A DNA stretch of 64,000 bases from Margaritispora aquatica (Eukaryota; Ascomycota; Leotiomycetes; Helotiales; Discinellaceae): the NCBI GenBank assembly GCA_007644065.1, contig VJWN01000034.1, positions 185,247 to 249,246 of the forward strand. Reading direction: 5' to 3'. The notes under the pieces are model-generated. The model did no database searches. It was given only the letters and a program-made list of their open reading frames with translations, and was not told the origin of the DNA. Both the position numbers and the translations under genes were made by a program. The first letter of the stretch is position 1. Each line of letters opens with the position of its first letter. This document shows positions 1-12,771 of the stretch, piece by piece.

Positions 1-46
1 CACATCTTTTCTGATATCATACAAATCAGGCACTGACACTACACAG

Positions 47-1323
47 ACAACAGGCCTTCCAAAAGGAGCAGTAGTTAGTTGGACAAAGGTTTTAACCGGT
101 GCAGGTCTTGTACCACCATGGATGAATTTCACTCGAAAGGATACTTTTTATACTGTAAGTGAGTTGATTCTTCTACCTTCAATTTCTGACCCATCTAGTC
201 AATGCCTCTCTATCATTCTTCGGCCTCCGTTCTTGGATTTTGCAATACACTATGTCTTGGAGCAACATTTGCACTAGGGAAAAAGTTCTCTACCAAGGTG
301 TTCTGGCAAGAGTGTCGTGACTCCAAAGCTACTGTCATTCAGTATGTCGGCGAAACATGTCGATATCTACTCGCAGCACCACCTCAAATCGATCCAAAGA
401 CTGGTGAAAATCTGGACAAGAAGAACGATGTTCGAATTGCATTTGGAAATGGTCTTCGTCCTGATATTTGGAATAGATTCAAAGATCGTTTTGGTATTGA
501 AGCGATTGCTGAATTCTATGCTGCTACCGAAGGCTCATCTGGTGCATGGAACTTTTCCCGGAATGACTTTTCAAAAGGAGCAATTGGTCGTGCTGGAACG
601 TTTGGAAGTCTTTTTGTCCAAGCTAACAGCACCATCGTTGAATTGGATTGGGAGACAGAGATGCCGTACCGTGATCCAACGACCGGACTCTGTAAACCAG
701 TTCCAAGAGGTGAACCGGGAGAAATGTTATATCTTCTCGACGCGGCCAATGTTTCCAAGAAATTCCAAGGTTACTTCAACAACAAGAATTCGACCGAGAG
801 CAAGATCATGCGTGATGTCTTGAAGAAAGGCGATGCATATTTCCGCACAGGAGACATCATTTCATGGGACAAGGAGGGTCGAAGTTACTTTAATGATCGC
901 ATTGGTGATACCTTTAGGTGGAAATCCGAGAATGTATCAACGAATGAAGTTTCCGAAGCCTTGGGTGGACATGCTTCTGTACATGAAGCCAACGTTTATG
1001 GTGTTGAGTTACCACATCATGATGGCCGAGCTGGTTGCGTTGCGATTGTTCTTGCCGAAGAACCAAATGAGAGACTTTTAAATGATCTGGCAAAACATGC
1101 TCATGCGAAGCTACCTCGATTTGCCGTACCATTATTTCTGAGATTGACGAAGAATATGGTTGTGACTGGCACAAACAAGCAGCAAAAGCACGTAGTAAGG
1201 TCACAAGGCGTTGATCCTGAGAAGATGGGAGAAGATGAGCTTTATTGGTTGAAGAATGGGACATATGTTAAATTCAGGAAGCAGGATTGGGAAGAGCTTA
1301 ATGGTGGAAGGGTCAGGTTGTGA
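47..1323 (+). CDS. Fatty-acid transporter / very-long-chain acyl-CoA synthetase (FATP/Fat1 family), 5' partial
   Basis: Exons 47-154 and 199-1323; the window opens inside an upstream intron whose acceptor (branch CTGAC, then ACACAG) ends at 46. The first visible codons give TTGLPKGAV, the second half of the AMP-binding P-loop motif of adenylate-forming enzymes. The GTAAGT intron 155-198 is phase 0 and joins TFYT to SMPLYHSSA, a FATP signature. Further family motifs are YAATEGSSGAWN and the FRTGDII / FRWKSENVST block. Known role of the family: ATP-dependent activation and uptake of long and very long chain fatty acids, at membranes or peroxisomes. At least 410 residues are visible. The C-terminus RVRL is not a clear PTS1. 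Family assignment is secure, substrate range is not. Confidence 0.93.
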
Positions 1324-1978
1324 GTTTCGAATGAGATGGTGGTAATTCTTCTTTGGTGAGTGGTATATATCAGTGAGCGGAGTTGGACAGACGAATACCC
1401 AGTTCAGAAGTTGATTTCCCCCATGTACTTCAGTATCTTTGTCAATTGGAGTGCAACCTTTCTATCTCATAGCCAATCAGCAGATTCCTACCTATCGCAT
1501 ATGGATGATGTTTATGTTAGAAAGTCATGTGCACTTTCAGATGGCTGAGAAGTGGGTGAGACAGTCAACTGTACTACCACCCCTTTAGCTCTATTTTCAT
1601 CCTCATGAGGTATAAGGCTCTAGATAATTGAAGATGTGTTGGAGAAGCTGAAAAGAGGACAAGGCTATCACCAAGATTGGAACGCCGAACAAGCCTCATG
1701 CTTCCAATTCGAGCCGAATGCTGATTTTCAGCCGCCACAATCAATAATATCGCAGGATTTCATTCGTCTTTGGTTACAGTGAACAGGGTTAAGCAAACGC
1801 CCTTCCCATCTCAACGCCACGGATTCTCAAGTCTGTCAACATGGCGGAAAAGATGGAGTTTAAAGAGACTGTCGTGCACGCTGTGTTGGAAGTCCGACGA
1901 GATATGAATAGCACATACATATTAATGCGACGATTCCATACGTCGAATGCTGTTGTTTGTTAGGCGTCAGTGTTCAGA
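1324..1978. other. Intergenic, no gene seen
   Basis: 3' flank of the acyl-CoA synthetase gene and 5' flank of the CFEM-like gene. Short open frames here lack splice or family support. Confidence 0.6.
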
Positions 1979-2742
1979 ATGTTTCCCACGGGCCTCTCCA
2001 TCATCTTTATCTTCCTCTCAGTCTTAACGCTTACAGCTTTTCCCGCAAACGCCCAAAATGATGTCAACGACTCGCCCATAACTATATCTGATCAGCCTTC
2101 GTTCGCCTCTCAACGTCTTTGCGTACAATTCTGTCTTGGGAGTCCATATGCTTTACCATACGGTCTGGGCTGTCCAGCACCAGCCGCCAATGGCTGTTTC
2201 TGTCGTGCGGATCTTACGAAATCTGCTAGTACCTACATGAGGATGTGCTTGAATACTATTTACAGTACCTGTTCTGGCGATTATAGCACGGCTATGAAGG
2301 TTTATGACGAGTACTGCTCGAGTGTGAGTGCACAGGTCAAAGGTGTTACTGTTGCGAGTACGACTGGAGGGGGAGCAGTTGGTATGTTTGCGATTTCTTC
2401 GATATTTTGAAAAGTTTCTACCACAAAAAAAGAACCAAGCTTCGGAATGATACCCGGGGTGCTTTCAGTTTGTCGACTTGTTCTTCATCAGTGCTTATTC
2501 GGACATACTAACCTCTATTAGCAACAACCTCCATCCGACCAGGTCAAACGATTGAAGTTCCCAATACAGTAGCCACCATCACTGTCAACACGGCCGATAA
2601 CCCGGATAAGAAATCAGGTCTGTCAAATTCAGATGTTATAACACTGGCATGTGCGCTTGGGGTCGGTGTACCAACTCTGTTGCTTGGTATTTGGCAGGCT
2701 AGAAGGAAAGGTTGGGCTGGATTTAGAAGGCATGGAAGCTAA
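1979..2742 (+). CDS. CFEM-like cysteine-rich surface protein with one C-terminal TM segment
   Basis: Exons 1979-2381 and 2522-2742 (phase 1, GTATGT donor, TTAG acceptor), 207 aa. The first ATG is 1979; the frame is open slightly upstream only through a GTG. Residues 1-26 form a signal peptide ending at ANA-Q. The ectodomain has eight cysteines spaced C-x3-C-x12-C-x7-C-x-C-x14-C-x7-C-x14-C, the order of a CFEM domain (fungal extracellular domains, several of which bind haem). The Asp normally found shortly before the C-x-C pair is absent. Exon 2 encodes a Thr/Asn-rich stalk, a hydrophobic helix (VITLACALGVGVPTLLLGIW) and a short basic tail, so it is predicted to be a type I plasma-membrane protein rather than GPI-anchored. 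The domain call is inferred from cysteine spacing alone. Confidence 0.75.
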
Positions 2743-4570
2743 AATATCAGGGATATTTTATGTTTTACAGTATATAAGTGGAGTTTTTAGAGGCTTGGTA
2801 TTACTGGATATATGGCCAAGAACGATGAGAATGAATAATCATATGGTCATGTGGGGGATGAATATGTATAAACTACTGGTCTACGATCTTGCATGGCTGG
2901 AATAGTGTTTGATTCAAATCGACAGACTTTACAAGAATAAACAGCAGCTCAGAATATTCTTTTGATGTCGGTTCTCCAAACGATACCTAAAATTCCAAGG
3001 ATAGAAGAAACTCTTCTGCTTCTCAGTGCAAATTTCCATTTCTTCAATATTGTTACCGAACAAGCGGAACGTTAGATCAGATGCTATCTATCTATGAGAT
3101 TCTAGTTTCTCTATTGAGAGGAATATCTTCTTCGTGCGTTCCTAACCGAATCAGAATGAGAAACCCTTTCTAACTCTCTTGTTACTTGTGCCAAATGAAA
3201 ATAAGCGAGGGAGTTTCTCCATAAAGACTCTCGTCAACGTATTTCTCCTGACGGTAGTTGTCGTCTCATATCATAAGAAAAATAATTATCCTTCTCATCT
3301 TCTTATTTCATGTGCGCTTCTTGTCTTTGATGTTGTGAAGTTTCATAAACGCGAACGGTCTATTGTTCTACGACGGAGAAAGATGGTTATTGCTTTTATT
3401 ACTCATCATCTACTTTTGTTATAGACTACAGTTGAATTCGCATCCCAAATAATGATGAAAGGAAGGCCAGACAGACTCCTGTTGACCCCCCTCATTCTCT
3501 TCTCCAATGCGAAGGGCCGTTTCTGGCAGCATCTAAATCATGTTTTAACCTCGTAGCAGGTCTACTATGATCTTCTCACCATCTGGTCAACCGTCCAAGT
3601 GTTGTTGACTTTAAATCACAATATGCATATCTAGAGAGTCTTGTAGTTCTGTGTCTGTAAAAAATGCAGTTGAATCGTCGCTGTATTTGCTACAACAACC
3701 GATGGACATTGCAATATGGCGACGGCAATTGAGTCTCATCCGAATCGATTCACAACATTCGCCACTATCTTCATCATCTTCATCATCCAGCTCTGATTCT
3801 GAGTTTCTATAACACTCATTTAAAGGACGACGCCAAAGACACCGACTACGACCACGCTCATTCACTTGAATATATCCACCAGACACATCGCTTGAATTAC
3901 AATCACAGTTTCAGGAGTCGAATATCAACATCAGACAAAATTGCACTTGAAGTCTTGCTTGAATTTGGAATATGAACCCTGGTACTGGCCACCATTGGCC
4001 GCGTTCAAGCTTGGAAGAGAGTCTGGGATGCTAATTTCAATGATGCAAGCTCAACAACTTGTCCTGTATCTGCTGTACACTGTGAGTTTCTCGGTCTTCG
4101 GTCGTATCATGATACAATTAATATCAAAGGAGCTCGATTATTTTGATGAGCTTGCGTCTCAGTGTGACAATTTGGTGTCACAGAGCTCGTTCATGGTCCT
4201 GTAAGCATCCCCCGCTGCTCGCTCCACTAGCGAGATCCTTGGCTAATGCCAGTTTAAACCTTACTTCAACCTCGCGATTATCCCATATCATCGAACCAAA
4301 GACCTTGCAACTCCCTATTATCTGTGTCTTCTGACTCGAAATTCCAATCGAATGTTTACGAGTCCATGATGTAAGCCTCAGATCAGATAGATCCTTTGGT
4401 CTATGTGATGTTAAAGGAACCTGCAATACCGGAATCAATATTACCGTCCTCTTGAAGATGACTTAAATACAAGATGTCTGCTCTAAAGATTCCAAGAGTA
4501 GATCATTCTCTTTCACAAGAGTATTCCTTCTCCTCTACAAAGCTATACTCACTCATCAACGACATTCAAT
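2743..4570. other. Long intergenic region, no convincing gene
   Basis: Only short open frames occur. The longest, 3611-3886 on the minus strand, encodes an acidic, Cys-containing stretch without splice partners or recognisable family and is not annotated. No RNA gene or repeat was recognised. Confidence 0.5.
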
Positions 4571-5267
4571 ATGAGATTCACTCTCTTGCCATTCATCTTT
4601 TCTTCTTATGTCTTAGCCCAATGGCCAGGGTGGCATGGATATGGCGCAGGTCCTGACTGGGGACCAATTGGAGGTGCTTGCGCAAGTTGTGCTGTGTGTT
4701 TCTATTCCTGTCAAATTTGACGCTGAATTAACATATCCATAGTCATCCTGCTGGTCCTCGGCCTATTCATCACAATCAAGTGCTTGGCCATCCTTCTGTG
4801 CCCAACGAACGGCTCTTGCCTCTTGTATCTCCTCAGCCTGTACCGCAACTAGCTTTCCATATCAGAGCTTCTCAAGCATTCGAAGTTCTGTCTGTTCTGC
4901 TTACAGTGCTTGTTCATCTAGCTCAAATGACCAAGCATGTACGGCCTGGGGCTGGGGTGGATATGGGCCTGGCAATGGGTTTGGTTGGGGAACCAAAGGC
5001 AGAAATGGTTTCTACACTATCGCTGCTCCTCCTGGGCAAAGCACTGGTATGAGTACAACCACAATAACATATATAACGACAGTGAGTGTCGGTGCCAGTG
5101 CTGGAGCTACTGTTAGTGTGGCAAAGGTGGCGGTTACCCAAACCGCCACTCTGGTTGCTGCTGAAGCTCAACTTGCTACTATTACGGAAGTTTCAAATGC
5201 TAGACCTACGAGTGGAGCTGGAGCTGCAATGTTGGTTGTCGGTGTTATAGGAGCTCTGGTTCTGTAG
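4571..5267 (+). CDS. GPI-anchored cysteine-rich secreted protein
   Basis: Exons 4571-4693 and 4743-5267 (phase 0 intron, GTGTGT donor, CATAG acceptor), 215 aa. The ATG at 4571 starts a typical signal peptide (MRFTLLPFIFSSYVLA). The mature part begins with a Trp/Gly-rich stretch, then a Ser/Cys-rich region with about ten cysteines, a second Trp/Gly-rich stretch (TAWGWGGYGPGNGFGWG) and a Thr/Ser/Ala-rich stalk. It ends in a small-residue stretch (TSGAGA) and a hydrophobic tail (MLVVGVIGALVL), the layout of a GPI attachment signal. Likely a cell-wall or plasma-membrane surface protein; no enzymatic family was recognised. Confidence 0.82.
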
Positions 5268-5510
5268 GATTGGCTATGCAGAAGGAGGACTGAAAAGCCT
5301 GTGATGAATTATGGTTGATGTCTTTGAATTGGCTTATAATTTCGAATGGAAGCAAGGAAGTGGGACGGATGTGAGCGGAATTGCCTTTGACTTCCAACAC
5401 TCATTTGATGCTCAGCAGCTGTTTGGTCTGAAGGACAAGGTTTATTTAGGATCTGAGAAATGTCAATATCTTCACCTATTCTATCAATGCTTCCCCTCAC
5501 TACTGCTTCA

Positions 5511-6739
5511 TCATCCTTCAGCATGTCTCATCCACGACATTATCGCATCCACCGTTCCCTCATTGTTCCTCCTCACCCCAAAAAGACAATCTACAACGGG
5601 TGCATCATGCCACTCGCCCTCGCCTACTGCCAACTCCACAATGTCTGCATTGTCGTCCAGATCGTCCTTCAGCCTCTGGACAAACTCAAGACAAGAGTCG
5701 AGAAACGCCTCATTTCCACCTATTGTGACCAACACGCGAGAGGCAGGGATATTAATCCAGTGCCCGATTGGTGCTTCGGCTGGCGATATGAGTGGATTGT
5801 AGAGCGTTCCATATGTATATGTAGGAGGATATAGCATTGTGAACATGCCCTGAACTGCATCATCTGACAAATAGTCTCCATTTGCTTTGTACGATGGCTT
5901 TGTGACATCGTTACTCAGCATTGGACTTACCAAACAAAGCCCTCCAAGTTTCTCTCCACAAAGGGTGACATTGTCCAAGCCAAGTTTAATATCAGGATGC
6001 ATTGCGTGGGATACTAACGTGATGGCAAGATGAGCACCAGCTGAGTCTCCCAAGAGGGTTATGTGTGAAGCAGGAGTGAGGGTCAAGACATGGTTTAAAG
6101 CCGAAATTGCTTGCTGTAGTTGTGTTGGAAAGGGAGCAACGGGTGAGATTGTGTACTCTAGCACTGCGAATACCGTATCTGGAGCCATAGCTTGAGAGCA
6201 TTCATAAGCGAAGGGGATGTGAGTTGGTCCAGCCATATGTAGATAACCACCACCGTGAAAGAAGAGTAGAATGCGTGGTTTAGCTAGAGATTTGATAGGA
6301 TATGCTGCTGGTGAGACCAGATGTAGATAGCCATTTTGAGCAAGCGGGACAATCTCGTGGTTATGAGGTGGTTTGGACTTTGAGCAAAACTTGGTGATAG
6401 ATTTTCCAGTTGGTGGTTCAGGAAAGAATGATCTGGTGTTTGTCAATATTCAAAGTCGACATGCTATTTCGGAGAAAGGCTGCATACACTTGCTGATTCA
6501 CGGGAATGGATGTGATGGTTTTTAACATATTTATGGCAGCAGCTTGGCGTGCACCTAGCGAATCGGAATGTGGTTTGAACCATTGTTCACCTACGATGAG
6601 AGGTGTTTTTATTGCTATAAATTATAAATTAGCTCTGAAGAAGCTGAGAGCTTGATGATTACATACGTATAGAGAGGATCGTTTTCAGAAATGACAGCTT
6701 CTCAGAGGATGAGAGCTTTGGTTTTGGAAGTGAAGTCAT
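5511..6739 (-). CDS. HSL-type alpha/beta hydrolase (esterase/lipase)
   Basis: Exons 6739-6667, 6614-6488 and 6432-5511, phases 1 and 2, giving 373 aa. The second donor is GTATGC at 6487; it restores the frame to exon 3, whereas reading through hits a stop. Hormone-sensitive-lipase family motifs are visible: the oxyanion-hole HGGG in LLFFHGGGYLHMAG and the nucleophile motif GDSAGAHLA. A catalytic His is likely in EGEWHDAPV near the C-terminus. No signal peptide, so probably intracellular. The family hydrolyses short or medium acyl esters; the substrate is unknown. It sits 0.7 kb from the glycoside cluster but nothing links it to that cluster. Confidence 0.88.
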
Positions 6740-7428
6740 CTTTGGTTAAGAAGAATCAGGAGTTTGTTGTGAGCGTAGTAGTGCGTATAAAGATGTAAAA
6801 TATTGCCTGAAGAGTTGAGGTTGATGCACGTAATGGCACTGCTTGCCAGATATCGAGATCATACAGCCAACTGAAGACGATCAAGGTACTGTAGTAAATT
6901 TATTTGAAAGCTTGGGACACTTTATTTGTTTCATGTTTAGCAGTGCCGAAAACAAATACGATTACGCAAGGTGAAACTCAGGTGACAAATGAGAGCGAAA
7001 CAAAAACTCGCTTGGAATGACTTGACATCAGGATGATGAAACAAGCTTTCTTCTGATCAGATAAAATTGAAGAGTCAGAGCTTGCTAACTGCTTAACACT
7101 ATATATAATCCAATTGTCCGTCGCCTTTGCAACTCTTAGTATCGACAATTGTCGAAAATAGTCACTGAAGGGAAAATGTACCAATTCAAATTGTGAAAAG
7201 GTATATTCAAGACAGCAATACAATTCACATGACTCCCCTCGACCCACGACAGAGAAATAATGAAGACAGATGTGGGTTTGGCAGTACTAGATATAATACG
7301 AGGGGTTATCTAGTCGTAACATACAGCTTAATAGTCTGGTACCACTTCTCAAATCTCAAATAGTTTGCACTCCAAGCCCCTGCTATATCCCCCTCCCACT
7401 TCGATACCTGCTATTGACTCTCAAATGT
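6740..7428. other. Intergenic, between promoter of the hydrolase and 3' end of the MFS gene
   Basis: No supported gene or repeat seen. Confidence 0.55.
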
Positions 7429-9115
7429 TCACAGCCCCTTTTCATTCCCAATCGACTCTACATGCTCTACTTTCAACTTCTCAACATCCAAGCCTCCAAC
7501 ATCTGGTCCATCGAATATAAGAGCAATTTCCTCAAGTGATGGACCCTTTGTTTCGGGATAGACAAGCCAGACAACAAATATCTCAAATAGCACCCAAGGG
7601 AACCAGATGAGATAAAACTTCCAAGCCATGTTGTCCAAGCCAATCGGGAATGTATATGTGGTAAGGAGGGAGAAACTAGTGGCGAAAAGTTGATAACAAG
7701 CTTGTCCAGGCATACGCAGGCTAAAGGGAAGAATTTCAGTTATGTAAAGACCCAGATTTCCGTTCAAACCGAGATTGTAGGCTGGAGAGAAAAGGTAGAG
7801 AAAGGCTACAACGGCTCCACCAGCTGCTTTGTTAGTTGGATCTTTGGCGAACACCGCACTTCCTGTTGTGATACAAACAAGACAGAGGAAGATGCAGGAG
7901 AGAGATGCCAAGAACAGAGTGCGACGACCGAGTTTACCAGGAAGAGTTGCAAAATATAGAGCGGAACCCCAGGACAAAATTTGTTGTGTTGCATTGATGA
8001 GGGTTTGCTGGAAACTTGTAGTTAGTCCGACGGAAGTGAGAACTGGTGAAAGATAGCTGTATCAAAGTTAGTACGATTGAGAAGCAAACGGGAAGTAGTC
8101 TTTAAAGACACATACTATGAGATGAAGGCATTTCCCGACATCTGCGCAATGCATGCAGTCCACAGCAGAATGAACAGTCGCTTCCTGTTTCCAGGAGTCT
8201 TCACGAACTCTAGATAATTCTTAATGGCACCCCCTCGATCAATGCTTCGTTCATATGCGAGCACGTTCTGAATCTCGGCATACTCGAATTGCACGAGTGG
8301 ATCATCCTCTTGCCCTTCTGCATGGTAATGGACGAAGAATGCCAATGCTTCTTCACTTCGATCTTTCGAAATTAGCCATCGTGGACTTTCTGGCACCCAC
8401 CACAGGCCACAAAGCTGAATGACGGATGGCAGGCCTTGAAGGGCGGATGGTATGCGCCATGCAGCACTTCCCGCGATTCTGAATGTTCCAAATGTAGTCC
8501 AAGCTGCGATGATGGACCCAAAAGCATAAGATGTGTTGAATAGTGCAGTTGCGGTTGATCGATGCGCCGGATGGGCGATTTCAGTAATCAATGGGGCACC
8601 AGCAGATCCAAGGAACACAGTTCCGCAGCTGAGCAAGGATAAGCATCTGCTTAATATTCGACAGAAATAGGAGTACATACCCAAGAATGCCTCTTGCAAC
8701 AACAAACATTGGTAGGTTTTGAGCACCACTTTGCATGGCGGCTCCAAAACAACAGAGAAGAGCTCCTAGTCCGAGGCCAGCACGACGACCGAAACCGTCA
8801 CTAACGAAAGAGATGAATGGAATAGCACACAGGCCACCAATTGGGTAGGCGGCATTGAACAAGCCCAATGTTGATCCCTTGGGTTCTCCAAAGTACTCTC
8901 GCCAAGGTGCAACGGCTTGCAAACCGTTCATCATAGAACCATCAAACCTAAGGAGCGTTAATCTTCAGGTCTTCTTTACAAGCAAGGGGAGCCGCCTACC
9001 CTTGAGTGAATATAGAAAGCATTGGAAAGATGAGCAAGAGGTTGAGGGTACGAAGATTTTTATGCCTCCACCAGTGATCGGTATCGATACTGCTGGCTGG
9101 CATGGCTATAGCCAT
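7429..9115 (-). CDS. MFS sugar transporter (sugar porter family)
   Basis: Exons 9115-9000, 8947-8681, 8628-8116 and 8056-7429 (phases 2, 2, 2), 507 aa, the usual size of a 12-TM fungal hexose/disaccharide permease. The ATG at 9115 reads directly into WWRHKNLRTLNLLLIF. Signature motifs are FDGSMMNGLQ after TM1, DGFGRRAG in the loop after TM2, PESPRWL at about 207-213 and the C-terminal PETKGPSLEEIA. It is divergently transcribed from the GH78 gene across a 0.9-kb shared promoter and likely imports a sugar or glycoside released by that cluster. Rhamnose, glucose or a rhamnoglucoside are candidate cargoes by context only. Confidence 0.92.
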
Positions 9116-9716
9116 TGGTTTGCTCACCGCAGCGTGCATTGTGATGGAAGGTTGTTGGTATCAGACTGAGGAGGAGAGAAGATTGAGAAGTTTGAGAAGA
9201 TTGGGATGATTGAAGGAGTGTCCGAAGTGTGATGAAGATTCTCAAAGGGAGTTGAGGGACTTGACTGTTATATAGGTGGAATTCCCAATCTGAATCTGAA
9301 GCCATAACCATGGCTCTGGTACAAATGCTACAAGTGCTAGGTGACTTTCCCATTGATGAGATGATTGGACTCTACTCTATTCGACCAACCATTCAATCCT
9401 ACCTTAGCTTAAGTTGGGGAAGTTCTTAGCCCTAGCCTTGCATTTGCATTTTGCGGGGTGGAATTTTTTGAAGGAATCCGGAGAACAAGCCAGGGATGGT
9501 GATGCAAAGTTGAGGGCGGAGTCCCGGGAACCTGAGTTTCTTGGACCTTGGAGGTTGAAGGTTGGCGAGTCAGTTCAGGAGCTAATGATTCTCAAGTTAG
9601 ACTAGGTAAGGTATCCATTTACTGTACGAATATACGAGAAGCTTTTGTGGTGGTGCTCAGATTGGAGTATATGGCTGAGCTTCTGAGGTGGTGGGGATGT
9701 GGCTGAACATTATCGC

Positions 9717-9727
9717 GGAAAGCCGGA
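9717..9727 (+). promoter_or_regulatory. CGG-N5-CGG element, possible Zn2Cys6 regulator site
   Basis: CGGAAAGCCGG, a direct CGG repeat with 5-nt spacer. It differs by one base from the element CGGAATGCCGG (minus strand) in front of the cluster's Zn2Cys6 gene. Direct CGG repeats are typical targets of Zn2Cys6 proteins; the pairing with this regulator is inferred. Confidence 0.4.
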
Positions 9728-9836
9728 TGTAGTATAATAGCATGGTAGGTAAGATCCTACCTCACCTAGGTTAGCTAGGATACGTTCACCGCGAACACAT
9801 CATGAGACGGGAACACAAACAATACAACAATGCCAG

Positions 9837-9876
9837 ATGGACTCACATGGACTCACATGGACTGTCATGGACTCGG
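9837..9876. repeat. Tandem 10-mer repeat (about 4 copies)
   Basis: Four consecutive copies of ATGGACTCAC-like units; the first two are identical and the last two diverged at positions 7-10. Lies about 150 bp before the GH78 start codon. Confidence 0.8.
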
Positions 9877-10021
9877 GGCATAAAGGAGAGTTCCAATATC
9901 AAGACTAGCCGAGAAGCATAAAAAACTCCGAAGAATGTAAACGTTGTCTACGCTGTACATTACACGTCTACTCGGATCATCAACGTGATAAAAACTGCCG
10001 AGAATATTAACAGACTTGAAA

Positions 10022-12525
10022 ATGTCAACACCATCACTGATAATTCCAGGTACAGGCACTTGGATATGGCATCCAGAGTGGAACGAAGGTGCAGTTGAAT
10101 ATAAACATTCTGCTGGAGCATTTGCATACTTCCGCCGAAACATCCATCTCCAAGACCTACCTCTTCATCCTGTTTGGATCAATATCACCGCAGATACGAA
10201 GTACAAATTGTATATCAATTCCCGTCTTATTTCTATCGGTCCGGTGAAAGGAGATGAGCATCTCTGGTTCTATGATCAAGTAAACATCCAGCCCTACCTT
10301 CGAGTAGGTGAAAATCACTTCCATGTCCGAGTTTTGCGATTGTATCATGCAACGCCATTTGCAACGAGCTTTCCTCGTCTCCCTTATGCGGGACTATTCA
10401 TTCAAAGCAATGGCTCTCTAGCAGCCATTGATACTGGCAAGGAATGGGAGACGGCAATCGACTTGTCAACCCGATTGCCAATAGATATTGAGGAGGATGC
10501 ATTTTTGCACATCTATGAAGATGTCGACAGTGCAAAGAATGCTCATCTCAAGTGGTCAGCGGCAAAGGAGCTGAAGTTCGAAGCATCACATGGACTTTCA
10601 GCCCCGTGGAAGTTGTCTCCAAAAATGATCCCGAATGCGAAATTGGAATCGAGCAACTTCATGGCCATACACAACATCCGAAGTACCGAGTCTCGTTCGA
10701 CCTGGGAGAAGGCATTGTTGAGTTCAAATTCAACTGGTATCAATCTCCCTGCTGGAACTTCACATCACTTGGAATTGGAGGCCGGGCATCATATCACAGC
10801 TTTCCTAGACTTTAAGTTTGTGAGGCCGCAATGCCCTGGGAGCAGTCTAAAGGCATGTATATCCTCTATTGGCACAACCAAAGCTTTTGACAATCAACTA
10901 ACTCAAAGTTGTAGGTAACATATTCCGAATGCTACGAAGATCAGCCAAAAGCCATTCCATGGATTCGCTGCAAGGGCGATCGTCGAGACAGCAGCAAACT
11001 ACTCATCGGTCCACGAGATAAGTACACCTTTAGAGGAAAGAGACGGGGACAAGAAATGATGCAGTTACATGAGAAGATTGAGGAAGAGGAGATATTCAGC
11101 CCCTTTCATTTCAGAACTTTGAGATTTATTGCCTTGGATATTACAGTATCGAAAGATTGCGATATGGTCATGAATGGAATCAATCTAAGGACCACAAACT
11201 ACCCCCTCGATATTCTCGCTTCTTTCAAAACACCAGACACCCAAAATCCAACCTCGGAACTGTGGAACACAAGTATCCTCACGCTTCAAAACTGTATGCA
11301 CGACTGCTACGAAGATTGCCCGTTCTACGAACAACTGCAATACGCGATGGATATCCGTAGCTCCGCCTTATTTACCTATAATCTTTCTAGCGACGATCGA
11401 ATGGCTCGTCAGGCTATGATCCAGCTCCACAATTCATACAAGACAAACATTGGCCTCACAGCCAGTAGAGCACCGGCTCATCAATACCAAATCATTCCCC
11501 ATTTCTCTCTCTATTGGATCTGCATGATCACTGATCATTTCCAATATTTCGGTGATGGGGAATTCGTGCGGCAGTTCTTGTCTGCTTGTGATGGCGTTTT
11601 CGAGTCCTTTGCAAGAAGGATTGACCCTGATGTAGAACTTGTACGAAGTCTGGATGCTACAACGGCAGCATCGCAATGGGATTTTGTGGATTGGACGGAC
11701 GAATGGAAGCCTTTTGGTATTCCTCCTGCTGGGGAGCAAACGGGCTTCTTGAGTTACACCAATATGTTGTACGCATATACTTTGAAGCGAGCTGCACGAA
11801 TGTTGTCAAGAATTGGGCGGCTTGCCCAGGCTTCCCAGTATTTGTCGCGTGCCAATTGCGTGGTTTCTGCAATCATCAGACACTGTTTTGATGGGCACGT
11901 CTTCACAGACGGGCTGTCTTCCAATTCAAATCCAGACCAAAATCGCAGTCAACATGCCCAAGTCTGGGCTGTTCTGTGCGGGGCAGCCGTGGGAGAACAA
12001 GCATCAAAGATCCTTCATATCAGTCAGAAATCCCCAAAATTTACACCCACCTCCATTTCCATGTCTTTCTATACTCTCCGAGCTCTTTCTCTAGCTGGTG
12101 GAACTCTATACAACGATTTTTTCCATGAATTTTGGAAACCCTGGCGAGCTCAATTAGCACAAGGTTTGACAACATGGCAAGAAGATACGGTCTCACAACG
12201 TTCGGATTGTCATGCTTGGGGGAGTGCCCCCATTTATGAGTTTTTGGCTGAGGTTGTTGGAATTCGACCAAGAGATGATGGGGGGATTACCTTTGAACCG
12301 AGAGTTGCTTTGTTTCCGGAGCTAGAGGCGAAGGTTCCGATTTTTGTGAATAAAAAGAGGGGAGTAGCATTTGTAGAGTGGAAGAAGGAAGGTGAAACAG
12401 CGATAGTGGAGTTAGAGTTGCGCTTTGATGGAGGACCAGTGAGTGGTATTTCGGTGCAGGCGTTTGGTACAGTATATGAGAACTTTTGTAATTCAGTGTT
12501 TAACGTCAAATTAACTACGATGTAA
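10022..12525 (+). CDS. Alpha-L-rhamnosidase-type glycoside hydrolase (GH78)
   Basis: Exons 10022-10852 and 10915-12525, phase 0, 813 aa. The only donor that keeps frame is AAG|GCATGT, so the intron is GC-AG; it joins PGSSLK to VTYSECYED. The N-terminal part has beta-sandwich-like segments (YFRRNI, KYKLYINSRLISIGPVKGDE) typical of GH78. The (alpha/alpha)6 part carries EDCPFYEQLQYAMDIR, where the family's catalytic acid region lies, plus WDFVDWTDEW. There is no signal peptide, so it is predicted to be intracellular. Family reaction: hydrolysis of terminal alpha-L-rhamnosides, for example of flavonoid rutinosides or neohesperidosides. Its neighbours (sugar porter, GH3, regulator) fit such a use. 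Confidence 0.92.
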
Positions 12526-12771
12526 ACGAAACCGTGGAAATGAATAGCAAAGTAATTCATACGTTTCTCGTCTGCCACATCTTGCTACTAAAATTATGAA
12601 CTTCATTCTCGTACTAAACACTATAGTTTCATCCATTAACAATGGATAACCCTGAAGTATCTCAAAGGAGTCATTTGCATTTTATACAGAGAATATGGCT
12701 TGAGTTTAACTAATTTCTATTGCAAAAAACCTAATATAATCTAACCCGACTCTATACCGTACTGAAAGTCT

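Larger units (their letters stand above)
9116..10021. promoter_or_regulatory. Divergent promoter region of MFS transporter and GH78 genes
   Basis: 907-bp region between two divergent start codons. It holds a CGG-N5-CGG element (9717-9727) and a tandem 10-mer repeat (9837-9876). No gene seen inside. Confidence 0.6.

Noticed and set aside
3611..3886. Minus-strand frame with an acidic Cys-containing product
   Set aside because: No splice partners, no recognisable domain, atypical composition; probably chance.
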